Assembly: GCF_022267315.1 (NCBI RefSeq)
Contig: NZ_JAIKLE010000001.1
Coordinates: forward strand, 248,001-312,000
Length of the DNA stretch: 64,000 nt
Origin: Maribellus maritimus
GTDB taxonomy: Bacteria; Bacteroidota; Bacteroidia; Bacteroidales; Prolixibacteraceae
Direction: 5' to 3'
Position 1 is the stretch's first letter. Every line of letters starts with the position of its first letter. The notes under the pieces are model-generated. The model had not been told where the DNA came from and searched no databases. It saw only the letters and a program-made list of their open reading frames with translations. A program made the translations under genes and the position numbers. Shown here one piece after another: positions 43,957 through 53,245 of the stretch.

Positions 43957-44996
43957 GCCAACCGTATAATAAATTCCAGGAAGTATCGAGCCGAACCTTA
44001 CAAATCGGAGTTGGTCTTTTGCTTTCGATTGTTACATTCGGAACTTTAGGTTATCACCTTCTGGAAGGGATGAATCTTCTTGACAGTCTGTACATGACTG
44101 TTATTACCATTTCTACCGTAGGATTTAAGGAAGTGGGTGCCGAACCACTTTCTCAACAGGGAAAAATTTTTACAATGGGTTTAATCATTACAAGCTTGGG
44201 GAGTTTGGCCTACGTGGGATCAAATATGGCGAGGTTTGTTTTTGATGGCGAATTGGCAAACTATATAAAAACATACAGGGTGGACAAAAAAATTGCAAAA
44301 CTAAAAAACCACGTAATTATTGTGGGCTACGGCCGGAATGGCGAGCAGGCCGCCTTGGAACTGGCCGAACATGGAGTAAATTTTGTTATTGTAGACAAAC
44401 GCGATAATGTGATTTCAAGGGTGCGCGAAAATCCCGAATTACTATACATCAAGGGAGATGCAACACATGAAGAAATTCTGGAGCAGGCTCAGGTATACAA
44501 CGCCCGTGCTTTAATTGCCACAACACCCGACGATGCCGACAATGTATTTGTTGTATTAACTGCCCGAAGTATGAATCCGAACTTAACCATTATCAGCCGC
44601 GCCTCCGAACTTGAATCGCAAATGAAACTAAAACGGGCAGGAGCAACCAACGTGATAATGCCCGAGCGGATTGGCGGACAACGAATGGCAAAACTGGTTC
44701 ACCAACCCGATGTAGTAGAATTTCTGGAATATGTTCTTTTACAAAAATCGCAGGATGTGAGTCTGGAAGAGCTTTCCTGTAAAAATCTGGCACAACGTTT
44801 TGTTGGAAAATCAATTGCCGAGTTGAAGGTAAGAGAAGTTTCAGGAGCAAATATTATTGGAATAAAAATTAGTGGTGCCCGATACGTTTTTAATCCCGAC
44901 CCCAAAATGATATTATCACGCAACGACCAGCTTTTTGTTCTGGGAAATCCCACACAAATTAGTAAGCTGAAGGAAGTGATGATTTCTGATGACTAG
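43953..44996 (+). CDS. Potassium channel with RCK (TrkA) domain
   Basis: A 347-residue ion channel. Two membrane helices (about 15-35 and 70-90) flank a pore loop with a selectivity filter TISTVGFKEV, close to the K+ filter TVGYG but with Lys where Gly is usual. The cytoplasmic RCK part has the Rossmann NAD-binding motif VIIVGYGRNG (about 118-128), ending GDATHEEIL, and a TrkA-C domain (about 265-345). It should form a tetrameric channel gated by nucleotides or ions. The altered filter may change selectivity. Start overlaps the DUF2851 stop by four bases. Confidence 0.87.
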   Translation: MSQPYNKFQEVSSRTLQIGVGLLLSIVTFGTLGYHLLEGMNLLDSLYMTVITISTVGFKEVGAEPLSQQGKIFTMGLIITSLGSLAYVGSNMARFVFDGELANYIKTYRVDKKIAKLKNHVIIVGYGRNGEQAALELAEHGVNFVIVDKRDNVISRVRENPELLYIKGDATHEEILEQAQVYNARALIATTPDDADNVFVVLTARSMNPNLTIISRASELESQMKLKRAGATNVIMPERIGGQRMAKLVHQPDVVEFLEYVLLQKSQDVSLEELSCKNLAQRFVGKSIAELKVREVSGANIIGIKISGARYVFNPDPKMILSRNDQLFVLGNPTQISKLKEVMISDD

Positions 44997-45034
44997 AAAT
45001 TACGAGTTCTGACTTTTTTTAGACTCTTCAAATT

Positions 45035-45601
45035 ATGAAATTTATATACAACAAATTCCCTGACGATGAAAATTTTAGTCCTGAAAAAGATAAATGGACT
45101 CCGTTAAAAGAACCTGATAACTTATGGACTTCGCAATTATGGGCGCTTCCATTTATGATAATCAATCCCCTGGTTATAATTCTTATTTTAAAAATTATGG
45201 GGATTACTTTTGCACTAGAGCCAGCCAACATATTTTTATCTTTCCTTATATTAATGCCAATTCACGAATTTATCCATGCTCTTTTCTTTCCCGAGAAACT
45301 AAAATCGGATAATATCTTCGTTGGCTTTACAATGGCAGGTTTTGCATTTTTCGCAGCTTACATTGGTGAAATGAAACGAAACCGTTTTATTGTAATACTA
45401 CTTGCCCCGCTTATTATTATTTCCCTACTCGGAATTATTATTTTGGCGCTTGTTGGTAGTAATAGTCTTTTGGAGCATATTATTGTGTGGAATTCATTTG
45501 GCGCCTGTGTGGATTGCCTGGGCGTTTTTATGGTATCCAGACAAGTCCCGCGCAATGCTTATGTTAGAAATAAAAAAATCAGAACTTACTGGAGAATATA
45601 A
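45035..45601 (+). CDS. DUF3267 membrane metalloprotease-like protein
   Basis: A 188-residue membrane protein with about four helices. The second helix region carries HEFIHA (HExxH, His77, Glu78, His81), the zinc motif of DUF3267, which is related to site-2-type intramembrane proteases. GACVDCLG near residue 163 could contribute a third ligand. It may be a peptidase, but no substrate is known. The gene ends with a single TAA, and the next reading frame continues in the same phase. Confidence 0.78.
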   Translation: MKFIYNKFPDDENFSPEKDKWTPLKEPDNLWTSQLWALPFMIINPLVIILILKIMGITFALEPANIFLSFLILMPIHEFIHALFFPEKLKSDNIFVGFTMAGFAFFAAYIGEMKRNRFIVILLAPLIIISLLGIIILALVGSNSLLEHIIVWNSFGACVDCLGVFMVSRQVPRNAYVRNKKIRTYWRI

Positions 45602-45610
45602 AAATCGGAG

Positions 45611-45997
45611 GTGATCTCCAAAACGAACTTTGCCGGAGGAGCAATTCAAGCCGGGAAGAAAGATACAACTGTAGCGTATAAAGTAATCAGAAGCAATCCA
45701 ACTTTACGATACACTGTCCGAAGAGTTGGAAATGGAAGTACTGTTTTGTTTTCGATAAACAACGGAAAAAATAGCATCCCCAACTATATCGACTTTTCGA
45801 ATAACGGCGGCGTATTTCATGTTACGGGGAATAAAAAAGGATATGAGAATATTACTTTTCCGTTCAAATGCGAGGTAAATAGTTCTGTCAACTATATGGT
45901 TAACCAGTTTAATAATAAAGGTGCCTTATTAAACGATTTTGAAATAGAAATTTACGAGCCCGGTTTTTGGGAAGTAAATTTCAGATTCAAAATATAA
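45611..45997 (+). CDS. Small beta-rich protein of unknown function
   Basis: A 128-residue open frame with a GTG start preceded by GGAG. Internal segments (RYTVRRVGNGSTVLFSINNG, GVFHVTGNKKGYE, EIEIYEPGFWEVNFRFKI) look like short beta strands. No signal peptide, membrane segment or family is recognised. It is in the same frame as the DUF3267 gene, separated from it by one TAA and nine further bases. It may be a separate gene, or a C-terminal domain cut off by a stop mutation. No better start codon exists between the stop and residue 94. Confidence 0.5.
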   Translation: MISKTNFAGGAIQAGKKDTTVAYKVIRSNPTLRYTVRRVGNGSTVLFSINNGKNSIPNYIDFSNNGGVFHVTGNKKGYENITFPFKCEVNSSVNYMVNQFNNKGALLNDFEIEIYEPGFWEVNFRFKI

Positions 45998-46003
45998 CAC
46001 TCA

Positions 46004-48001
46004 TTATCTCTCTGGTTCTGCATCATATTTCTGAATAAAATCGGTAGAAAGCACTCTGAATTCGGTACGCCGGTTGATGGCTTTTGCAATTTCCTGTTGT
46101 TCCGGTGTTAACTGGTTGATAAATTCTTCCGTTAATTCATCGTTTCTTTTTAGAAAATCGTATTCACGGGCCATTTCTCTTGTTACCGTTTTGGGCCACG
46201 TTTCTCCATATCCTTTTGCAACCAATCGCTGGGGGTTAATCCCTTTTTCAATGAGGTAATCAACAACACTTTGTGCACGTTTCTGTGAAAGATCGAAATT
46301 AAACAGATCGCTTCCAACGTGGTCAGTATGTGCCATCAATTCAATTGTAATTGTAGGATTAAATATAAGAATTTGCACAAGTGTATCAAGCGCAATCTTT
46401 GATTCGGGCAACAACTCCCAGCTACCAAACTCGTAATTAATATTCTCCACCTTTATCGGAGCATCAGTTGGAGTGAGATACATATTAAATGTAAAATCTT
46501 TACTGTCTTCCAGGCCAATTGTATTTGCTGCTGCTTTATCACGTAAATAGCCATCTTTAAATGCTGCGAAAATATACTCGGTTTCGGGTTGAAGTTTTAG
46601 TTGGAATTTTCCGTTTTTGGTTCGCATTTTCAGATTTGTTCCATCTGTTCCAATAATTCGGACTGTTACGCCATCAATTTTGTTTCCGCTTTCCTTATCA
46701 AACACCTCACCACTTGCCTGAAAAATTTTTGGTGGAACCAGAAAAGAATACAAATCATCTCCCCGCGAACCTTTCCGGTTGGAAGAAAACATTCCTTTGT
46801 TTTCCCCCTGAACAAACGCAATTCCAAAGTCATCGCCAGGTGAATTCATTGGCGATCCCATATTATTAACTACCCAATCTCCATCTTCATTTGTATTGGC
46901 AACAAAAATATCAAACCCACCCATCCCCATATGATAATTGGATGAAAAATACAATTCACCGTTATCTCTTACAAATGGAAACATTTCATCGCCAGGTGTA
47001 TTAATAACCGGCCCAAGGTTTACCGGATTACTGAAACTCCCACCGGAGCCCTGCGCCATCCATATATCTTTTCCTCCCTGCCCACCCGGCATATCAGAAA
47101 CAAAATATAACACCGTCTCATCCGGGCTAAATGCAGGATGTGCAGTAACAATACTGTCGCCGGCAACTTGAATTTTTATAGGCTCCGACCAATTTCCTCT
47201 CGATTGGGATGTGGAATACAATTCGGTTCCCATAGCCTGTGTTTTTTCATAACGACAGCGGGTAAAAATCATCTGTTCTCCTGTTGATGACAGAGTGGCT
47301 GCACCTTCCTCATCGCCTGTGTTGATTACAAAATTTTCCTCCAGCAATTTTGGTTCTTCCCATTTTTGGCGCTGGATTCCAAAAGTTGCACGAAACAAAT
47401 CAGCATAATCCTGCCCGGTAATCATACTTTCCTTCTTACCGGTAGCAGCTTTACGGGTAGAGGTGAAAATTACTTCATTATCGCGACCACCAACGAACAC
47501 CGGTGCATAATCACTTTCCCGTGAGTTAATTTCCTTTATCGGATTTATGATATGACGTGTGGGGTGAGCTACCCACTCCTGCGTCTTCCGAATCGCTTCC
47601 AAACCAGCTTGTGCTCTTTCATCACCCGGAACTGAATCAAGGAAAATACGGTAATTTTCAATTGCCTCTTCATAGTCCTGGGCGGCTCTCAACATTTCGG
47701 CATTGTAATAGATAGCAATTGGATCGGGGTAACCGCGTCGGATAGCATTTTTATAATACAAAGCTGCCATTTCATAATCGCCTATATAACGGTAACATTC
47801 TGCCAGCGAAAAGGCATATTCCATGCGCTTTGTACGATCTTTTTCCTTTCGGCTGGCCTTTCTGTATTTTTCAATGGCTTTGTAATATTCACCGATATCA
47901 TGAGCCAACAATGCGTCTCTTCCAAGCTTGCTGGCTCCGCAAGAAGCCAAAAATAAAACGATAAAAAAAAGTAGCGCTAATCTGATTAACTTCATACCCA
48001 T
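46004..48001 (-). CDS. OmpA-type lipoprotein with TPR and PD40 repeats (PorE-like)
   Basis: A 665-residue lipoprotein: signal peptide with lipobox LASC (Cys21), tetratricopeptide repeats (about 25-150), a WD40-like PD40 propeller (about 160-420, blades with FSPDETVLYFVSD, GELYFSSNY, GMFSSNRKG), a carboxypeptidase-regulatory-like domain (about 430-515) and a C-terminal OmpA domain (about 540-660, MAHTDHVGS, LSQKRAQSVVDYLIEKG, NRRTEFRV) that binds peptidoglycan. This order and size match PorE, the lipoprotein of the type IX secretion machinery. Many paralogues share the architecture, so PorE itself is not certain. ATG 48001 or 47995 are both possible starts. Confidence 0.85.
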   Translation of the reverse strand: MGMKLIRLALLFFIVLFLASCGASKLGRDALLAHDIGEYYKAIEKYRKASRKEKDRTKRMEYAFSLAECYRYIGDYEMAALYYKNAIRRGYPDPIAIYYNAEMLRAAQDYEEAIENYRIFLDSVPGDERAQAGLEAIRKTQEWVAHPTRHIINPIKEINSRESDYAPVFVGGRDNEVIFTSTRKAATGKKESMITGQDYADLFRATFGIQRQKWEEPKLLEENFVINTGDEEGAATLSSTGEQMIFTRCRYEKTQAMGTELYSTSQSRGNWSEPIKIQVAGDSIVTAHPAFSPDETVLYFVSDMPGGQGGKDIWMAQGSGGSFSNPVNLGPVINTPGDEMFPFVRDNGELYFSSNYHMGMGGFDIFVANTNEDGDWVVNNMGSPMNSPGDDFGIAFVQGENKGMFSSNRKGSRGDDLYSFLVPPKIFQASGEVFDKESGNKIDGVTVRIIGTDGTNLKMRTKNGKFQLKLQPETEYIFAAFKDGYLRDKAAANTIGLEDSKDFTFNMYLTPTDAPIKVENINYEFGSWELLPESKIALDTLVQILIFNPTITIELMAHTDHVGSDLFNFDLSQKRAQSVVDYLIEKGINPQRLVAKGYGETWPKTVTREMAREYDFLKRNDELTEEFINQLTPEQQEIAKAINRRTEFRVLSTDFIQKYDAEPER

Positions 48002-48244
48002 CCAAAATTTCGGGAAGTAAAAGTAAATGTTTTTTTTTAATGACTGTTACAATAACGTCTCTTTAGGCAGATAAGTATATCAGATTTGTCTGAATTTTCA
48101 TTAATTTATAATCATCTTCTCAATCTATGAAAAGGCCTCCACTTTTAATGAGGTAAAATATCCTTCTACTTAACTTTTATGCTTGCTGACTTAAAAATAA
48201 ATTTAGCCCTCCTCCCGAAAAAAGCATTATTAAAAATTAATAGC

Positions 48245-48274
48245 AAAAAAAAGGTCCCTCAACAGCGAAACCTT
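48245..48274 (-). terminator. Terminator of the GSIII gene
   Basis: On the minus strand AAGGTTTC pairs with GGGACCTT (two G-U pairs) around a short loop, followed by eight T residues. It lies 25 bases past the GSIII stop. The rest of the stretch 48002-48298 shows no gene. Confidence 0.7.
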
Positions 48275-48298
48275 TCTCTCAAATTATTATGCAGTTAT

Positions 48299-50488
48299 TT
48301 AGCGAACAAACAACAACTCTCGATATTTTGGAAGTGGCCACTTTTCATTATCAACGATCAATTCCAGCTTATCGACATGATAACGGATTTCATCAAGAAA
48401 TGGTTTTACATTGGTATCGTAAGCTTTTGCCTTTTCTTTAACATCTTCCACAACGTTAGCAACCTTTCTTGCCTCAATCATCTCTTTTCGAAGCGCTTTT
48501 ATTGCAGAAATATGTTCCCCGATTTCTTTTATCAATTCTTTTCTTGCTCCAGCTAAAGAATTAAATTCATCAGCAGAAAATACCTCTTTCAGGTTTTTTA
48601 CATTTTCCAGCAGCATGGTTTGATATTCAACAGCAGTTGGAACGATATGATTGATTGCCAGGTCTCCCAAAACACGAGCCTCAATCTGTATTTTCATTAC
48701 AAATTTTTCGTATTCAACTTCCACTCTTCCGTGTAGCTCCGACTCATTAAAGACTCCCATTGAATTAAACAGAGCGATACTTTCCGGACGAAGATAAGAA
48801 GCCAGCGAATCAGGCACATTGGTAATATTTGTAAGTCCTCTTTTTTTCGCCTCATCCACCCAGTCGGCACTATATCCGTCGCCATTAAACCGGATAGGTT
48901 TCGAGTCGATTATCAGGCCTTTTAAAGTCTGAAAGATAGCTTCATCCTTTTTAACTCCCTCTTCAATAAGTTTATCAACCGCCTTCTTAAAATCTATTAA
49001 CTGATTAGCAACTACTGTATTCAGTACAATAAGCGCCGATGCGTTATTGGCCGAAGACCCAACAGCACGAAATTCAAAACGATTACCGGTAAATGCAAAA
49101 GGAGACGTGCGGTTACGGTCGGTATTGTCAAGAATAATTTCAGGAATCCGACCAATATTTAGTTTTAATGCTGTTTTTTCATCTGGTGTCATTTTTCGGT
49201 CAACCACCGCTTCTTCCATTAAATCGAGCATTTTTGAAACTTCAGTTCCCAGAAAAACCGATAAAATAGAAGGAGGTGCTTCATTTGCTCCCAAACGATG
49301 TGAATTTGACGCATTCAAAATACTAGCCCTTAATAAATCCTGGTTGTCGTAAACCGCTTTTAAAGTGTTTACAACAAAAGTGAGAAACTGTAAATTTGTT
49401 TTTGGATTTTTCCCGGGTGAATACAAATTCACTCCCGTATTTGTGGAAAGTGACCAATTATTATGTTTCCCGGACCCATTAATTCCCGAAAATGGTTTTT
49501 CATGAAAAAGTATTCTGAATTTATGACGACGGGCTATTTTTTGCATAATGTCCATCATCAATTGGTTATGATCATTTGAAAGATTTGCTTCCTCAAAAAT
49601 CGGGGCCACTTCAAACTGATTGGGAGCCACCTCATTGTGTCTTGTTTTAATAGGGATACCCAGTTTGTAAGCCTCATTTTCAACATCCTGCATAAAACGA
49701 TTAACACGTGTTGGGATGGATGAAAAATAATGATCGTCCAACTGTTGATCTTTTGATGATGCGTGCCCCATTAACGTGCGTCCGGTCAACACCAGGTCAG
49801 GGCGAGCCATATACAAAGCTTCATCAATAAGAAAGTATTCCTGTTCCCAGCCCAGATTTGCCTGCACATGAGTAACATTTTTATCGAAGTACTGACAAAC
49901 GGCAGTAGCAGCTTTATCGACAGTTCCCAATGCGCGCAAAAGCGGAGTTTTAAAATCAAGCGCTTCACCTGTATACGATATAAATATGGTTGGGATGGTT
50001 AAAGTTGTTTCGCTGATAAAAGCGGGAGAGGTCGGATCCCAGGCAGTATAGCCGCGGGCTTCAAATGTTTGACGAATTCCGCCACTTGGAAACGACGATG
50101 CATCGGGTTCCTGCTGAGCGAGCAATTTCCCTGAAAACGATTCAATAACACCTCCGTCAGCGCCATTGACGATAAAAGCATCATGTTTTTCCGCTGTTCC
50201 GTCGGTCAACGGATGAAACCAGTGTGTATAATGTGTCGCGCCATTTTCTATTGCCCAGGCTTTCATTCCCTGTGCCACCTGATCAGCCATCTTCCGATCG
50301 ATGGTTGTTCCATTTTCTATCGCGTCCACTACCGATTTATATGCTTCACGCGATAAATATTTTTTCATTTTTGTCTGGTCGAATACCAGCATTCCAAAAT
50401 AATCGGAAACTAAATTGTCTTCTCTAACAAATTCCACAGGTTGGCGATTGAGGACTTCCTTCAACGCATTAAATCTGAATTGAGCCAT
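48299..50488 (-). CDS. glnN: Glutamine synthetase type III
   Basis: A 729-residue GSIII, the large type common in Bacteroidota and cyanobacteria, which makes glutamine from glutamate and ammonia with ATP. Seen are the family N-terminus (FRFNALKEVLNRQ, then YFGMLVFDQTKMKKYLS), GWEQEYFLI, the GSIII signature around HNEVAPNQFEVAPIFEEAN, EKPFSGINGSGKHNNWSL and NRTSPFAFTGNRFEFRAVGSS. The last 150 residues form the long helical C-terminus. It is full length and faces the GS-like gene in divergent orientation, with its own promoter (50531) and terminator (48245). Confidence 0.96.
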   Translation of the reverse strand: MAQFRFNALKEVLNRQPVEFVREDNLVSDYFGMLVFDQTKMKKYLSREAYKSVVDAIENGTTIDRKMADQVAQGMKAWAIENGATHYTHWFHPLTDGTAEKHDAFIVNGADGGVIESFSGKLLAQQEPDASSFPSGGIRQTFEARGYTAWDPTSPAFISETTLTIPTIFISYTGEALDFKTPLLRALGTVDKAATAVCQYFDKNVTHVQANLGWEQEYFLIDEALYMARPDLVLTGRTLMGHASSKDQQLDDHYFSSIPTRVNRFMQDVENEAYKLGIPIKTRHNEVAPNQFEVAPIFEEANLSNDHNQLMMDIMQKIARRHKFRILFHEKPFSGINGSGKHNNWSLSTNTGVNLYSPGKNPKTNLQFLTFVVNTLKAVYDNQDLLRASILNASNSHRLGANEAPPSILSVFLGTEVSKMLDLMEEAVVDRKMTPDEKTALKLNIGRIPEIILDNTDRNRTSPFAFTGNRFEFRAVGSSANNASALIVLNTVVANQLIDFKKAVDKLIEEGVKKDEAIFQTLKGLIIDSKPIRFNGDGYSADWVDEAKKRGLTNITNVPDSLASYLRPESIALFNSMGVFNESELHGRVEVEYEKFVMKIQIEARVLGDLAINHIVPTAVEYQTMLLENVKNLKEVFSADEFNSLAGARKELIKEIGEHISAIKALRKEMIEARKVANVVEDVKEKAKAYDTNVKPFLDEIRYHVDKLELIVDNEKWPLPKYRELLFVR

Positions 50489-50530
50489 GTCTGTAAAGTA
50501 TTAAGTCTGTTAATTTTATTAAGTTGAATT

Positions 50531-50538
50531 CAAAATTA
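50531..50538 (-). promoter_or_regulatory. Putative glnN -7 promoter element
   Basis: On the minus strand TAATTTTG matches TAnnTTTG 42 bases upstream of the GSIII start. A TTTG at 50562-50565 could be the -33 element, at a slightly long spacing of 23 bases. Confidence 0.5.
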
Positions 50539-50791
50539 ATATATTTTCCATCACACCCCATCAAAATCTTAAACTCAAACTCAAAAAAAATCACACATTT
50601 CCATCACACACCCCTAAAAACCGACAACCTGTAGAGAAAAAAAATAAAATTCTCAAAAATCATAATATCTTATCTCTTTATTTCGATTTTTACTTTAAAA
50701 GCGTTTTTATGCCCTTCTGTATCGATTTTCGACAAAATGAATTTGATATTTGCTGAAACATCAATTATTTTACTTAAAATTTCAGGAAGAA
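50539..50791. promoter_or_regulatory. Divergent GSIII/GS-like intergenic region with CA-C4 boxes
   Basis: TTTCCATCACACCCC (50545-50559) is repeated almost exactly as TTTCCATCACACACCCC (50598-50614). Both lie upstream of the GSIII promoter. No gene is seen here. The region is AT-rich otherwise. The repeat may bind a nitrogen regulator, which is inference. Confidence 0.4.
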
Positions 50792-52165
50792 ATGAACGAG
50801 GAAGAAATGAACGAGGAAGAAATTATAAAAAAAATCAAGGAATCGGACCATTTAAAAATTAAGTACGGGATACCCGATGTAGATGGGATTTTGAGAAGCA
50901 AATACATTCACAAAAATAAATTTTTAGAAACTGCTAAAAGTGAAATTGGATTTTGCGACGTAGTTTTTGGATGGGATTCCGGTGACCTGTGCTATGACAA
51001 CTCAATGGTTACCGGCTGGCATTCGGGTTACCCGGATGCCAAAGCAAAATTAGACATTGCGACGTTTCGTGAAATTCCATGGGAAAATGATGTTCCGTTT
51101 TTTATTGCCGATTTTAGCAACGATGAAAAATACGCATCAACCTCTTGTCCGCGAAGTTTATTAAAACGCGTAAAAAAACAGTGTAGCGAAATGGGATTTA
51201 AAGCCATTTTTGCCCAGGAATTTGAATGGTTCAATTTTAGAGGTACACCTTCTGAAATTCATGATTCTGATTTTCATCAATTGCAGCCCATTACTCCTGG
51301 AATGTTTGGGTATTCCGGGATACGAACATCTTTAAACCAAAATTATGTTGCCGAGTTATTTGACCTTCTTGAAAAATTCAATGTGCCGGTTGAAGGAATT
51401 CACACAGAGACGGGCCCCGGAGTTTATGAGGCAACCGTAATTTACGATGATATTTTGGCAGCGGCTGATAAAGCAATGCTTTTTAAAACGAGTGTGAAAG
51501 AAATTGCTTACCTACATAACTTTGTTGCTACTTTTATGGCCAAGTGGAATGCAAATCTTCCAGGCTGCGGAGGACATATTCATCAAAGTTTGTGGGATGA
51601 ATCGGGAACCAGAAATTTATTTTTTTCAGAAAAAGAGAATTTAAAAACAACAGAGTTACAGGAGCATTATATTGCGGGGCAGTTAGTTTGTCTCCCTGAA
51701 ATTTTACCCATGTATGCTCCGAACGTAAACAGTTACAAACGAATTGGGCACGGCGACTGGGCTCCGGCAACACCAACATGGGGTATTGATAACCGGACTG
51801 CAGCAATCAGGGTGATTCCGGGCAGCAAAAAATCGTCAAGAATTGAACTTCGTGTACCTGGTGCCGACACAAATGCTTATCTTGCTATGGCTGCCTCGCT
51901 GGCCTCCGGACTTTACGGCATTAAGAACAAAATAAAACTTGAAACACCTGATACAAAGGGAAATGCATACAATGAAACAGGAAAAGGAAGGCTTTCCACA
52001 AACCTGGCTGATGCAACAGAAAAGATGGTAAATTCCACTGTCGCCAGAGAACTTTTTGGAGCAGCCTTCGTGGAGCATTTCACCAAAACACGTGAATGGG
52101 AATGGCGACAGTTTGAGAAGAATGTTTCCGACTGGGAATTAAAGCGATATTTTGAAATAATTTAA
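50792..52165 (+). CDS. Glutamine synthetase-like ligase (GS-I fold)
   Basis: A 457-residue protein of the glutamine synthetase superfamily. Seen are the beta-grasp start YGIPDVDGILRSKYI, AQEFEWFNF, HTETGPGVYEA, the ammonium/ATP-site GGHIHQSLWD, RIGHGDWAPATPTWG and RIELRVPGADTNAYLAMAA. These place it with the GlnA-like gamma-glutamyl ligases (PuuA/FluG relatives) rather than true GSI. It may ligate glutamate to an amine. The first codons MNEEEMNEEE come from a 15-base tandem duplication giving two possible ATG starts (50792, 50807). The TTG at 50750 is not favoured. It is first of a cluster with a kinase and a HAD protein. Confidence 0.85.
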   Translation: MNEEEMNEEEIIKKIKESDHLKIKYGIPDVDGILRSKYIHKNKFLETAKSEIGFCDVVFGWDSGDLCYDNSMVTGWHSGYPDAKAKLDIATFREIPWENDVPFFIADFSNDEKYASTSCPRSLLKRVKKQCSEMGFKAIFAQEFEWFNFRGTPSEIHDSDFHQLQPITPGMFGYSGIRTSLNQNYVAELFDLLEKFNVPVEGIHTETGPGVYEATVIYDDILAAADKAMLFKTSVKEIAYLHNFVATFMAKWNANLPGCGGHIHQSLWDESGTRNLFFSEKENLKTTELQEHYIAGQLVCLPEILPMYAPNVNSYKRIGHGDWAPATPTWGIDNRTAAIRVIPGSKKSSRIELRVPGADTNAYLAMAASLASGLYGIKNKIKLETPDTKGNAYNETGKGRLSTNLADATEKMVNSTVARELFGAAFVEHFTKTREWEWRQFEKNVSDWELKRYFEII

Positions 52166-52190
52166 CCGATATCAAGAATCTGAAGAACAG

Positions 52191-53234
52191 ATGCAAAAAA
52201 TAGATCCACTCTTAATAATAAGATATGCCTGGCGCGAATTTGACGACAGACATGAAATAAAAGGTATTTACGATGTTAGTGCACACGTATCTACCAACCA
52301 GGTATATAAAGTTTCGTTTTACGAAAGAGAACCAGTTTTTGCCAAACTTTCTGACTATGGTAGATTTGACGATTTCAGAGAAGATCATATTATCATCAAC
52401 AACCTGGCAAACAACCTTGAAATGCCATACCAGAATTTTCTCGCTCAATCATTGGTGAAAAAGAACGAACTTTTTATTTACCGGTTTCATCAGGTTGAAA
52501 ACAGCGCATGGGTTATTTTTTATAATCCGATAAAGATTCGAAACAAACTCCCGCGCCGCCTGGAAGAAAAACACATAAAAAAACTTGGAAGAGAACTTGC
52601 AAGATTTCATAAAGCTTGTACAAATATTTGCAACCAACTCCCCAATCCTTCAAAAACGGTAATTACCGATATCCATCATCTTCAGAAATCGATTGAGAGA
52701 AATGAAATTGAGATGGATGAATCGCACAAAACCACGATTCAAAAACATTGTGAATATTTTCTTGTAAACGCAGATAAAGTAAACTATGCAAGTGAATTTG
52801 AAAACATACCAGTATTTGTTGACTGGAATATTGGAAATTTTTCGATTACCGGCGATGGAAAATTTCACTCGCGATGGGATTACGATTGGTTCCGGATGTC
52901 TTCACGGGTAATGGATTTCTATTTTTTCAGCCGGGTTGTTTCCGATGTCGGAGATCGTACAGTATTCAGTTATCTTGTAAACACTCTGATGGAAGACAGG
53001 TTTATGATGTTCCTGAAAGAATATCACAGAATTTATCCTTTAACTGAGCCGGAAGTACGGTTTATAAAGGAAGCTTACCGTTTCTTTATTTTAAACTATG
53101 TTGTAAAAGATGGTCCGTATTTTTTCCGCCAATACTATTCGAAAAAATTAATCAAAGAAGCTTACGAAACTTATTTCCCTGCTTTGGATGCAAATTACAG
53201 AGTGGAAAAAATACTAAGAGAATTAAATATTTAA
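52191..53234 (+). CDS. APH-like small-molecule kinase
   Basis: A 347-residue protein of the aminoglycoside phosphotransferase/choline kinase fold. An N-lobe with VYKVSF...VFAKL (ATP-binding Lys) precedes the C-lobe catalytic loop FVDWNIGNF (Asp and Asn of the HxDxxxxN motif, with Phe in place of His) and the metal-binding WDYDW. Such kinases phosphorylate hydroxyls of small molecules such as choline, ethanolamine, homoserine or sugars. The start is 25 bases after the GS-like stop, and the HAD gene begins 11 bases after its own stop, so the three are probably one operon. The substrate is unknown. Confidence 0.78.
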   Translation: MQKIDPLLIIRYAWREFDDRHEIKGIYDVSAHVSTNQVYKVSFYEREPVFAKLSDYGRFDDFREDHIIINNLANNLEMPYQNFLAQSLVKKNELFIYRFHQVENSAWVIFYNPIKIRNKLPRRLEEKHIKKLGRELARFHKACTNICNQLPNPSKTVITDIHHLQKSIERNEIEMDESHKTTIQKHCEYFLVNADKVNYASEFENIPVFVDWNIGNFSITGDGKFHSRWDYDWFRMSSRVMDFYFFSRVVSDVGDRTVFSYLVNTLMEDRFMMFLKEYHRIYPLTEPEVRFIKEAYRFFILNYVVKDGPYFFRQYYSKKLIKEAYETYFPALDANYRVEKILRELNI

Positions 53235-53245
53235 TCAAAAATAAA

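Noticed and set aside
48179-48556. 125-aa plus-strand frame spanning the GSIII 3' end
   Set aside because: It runs through the GSIII terminator and conserved GSIII codons. Composition does not resemble a protein family.
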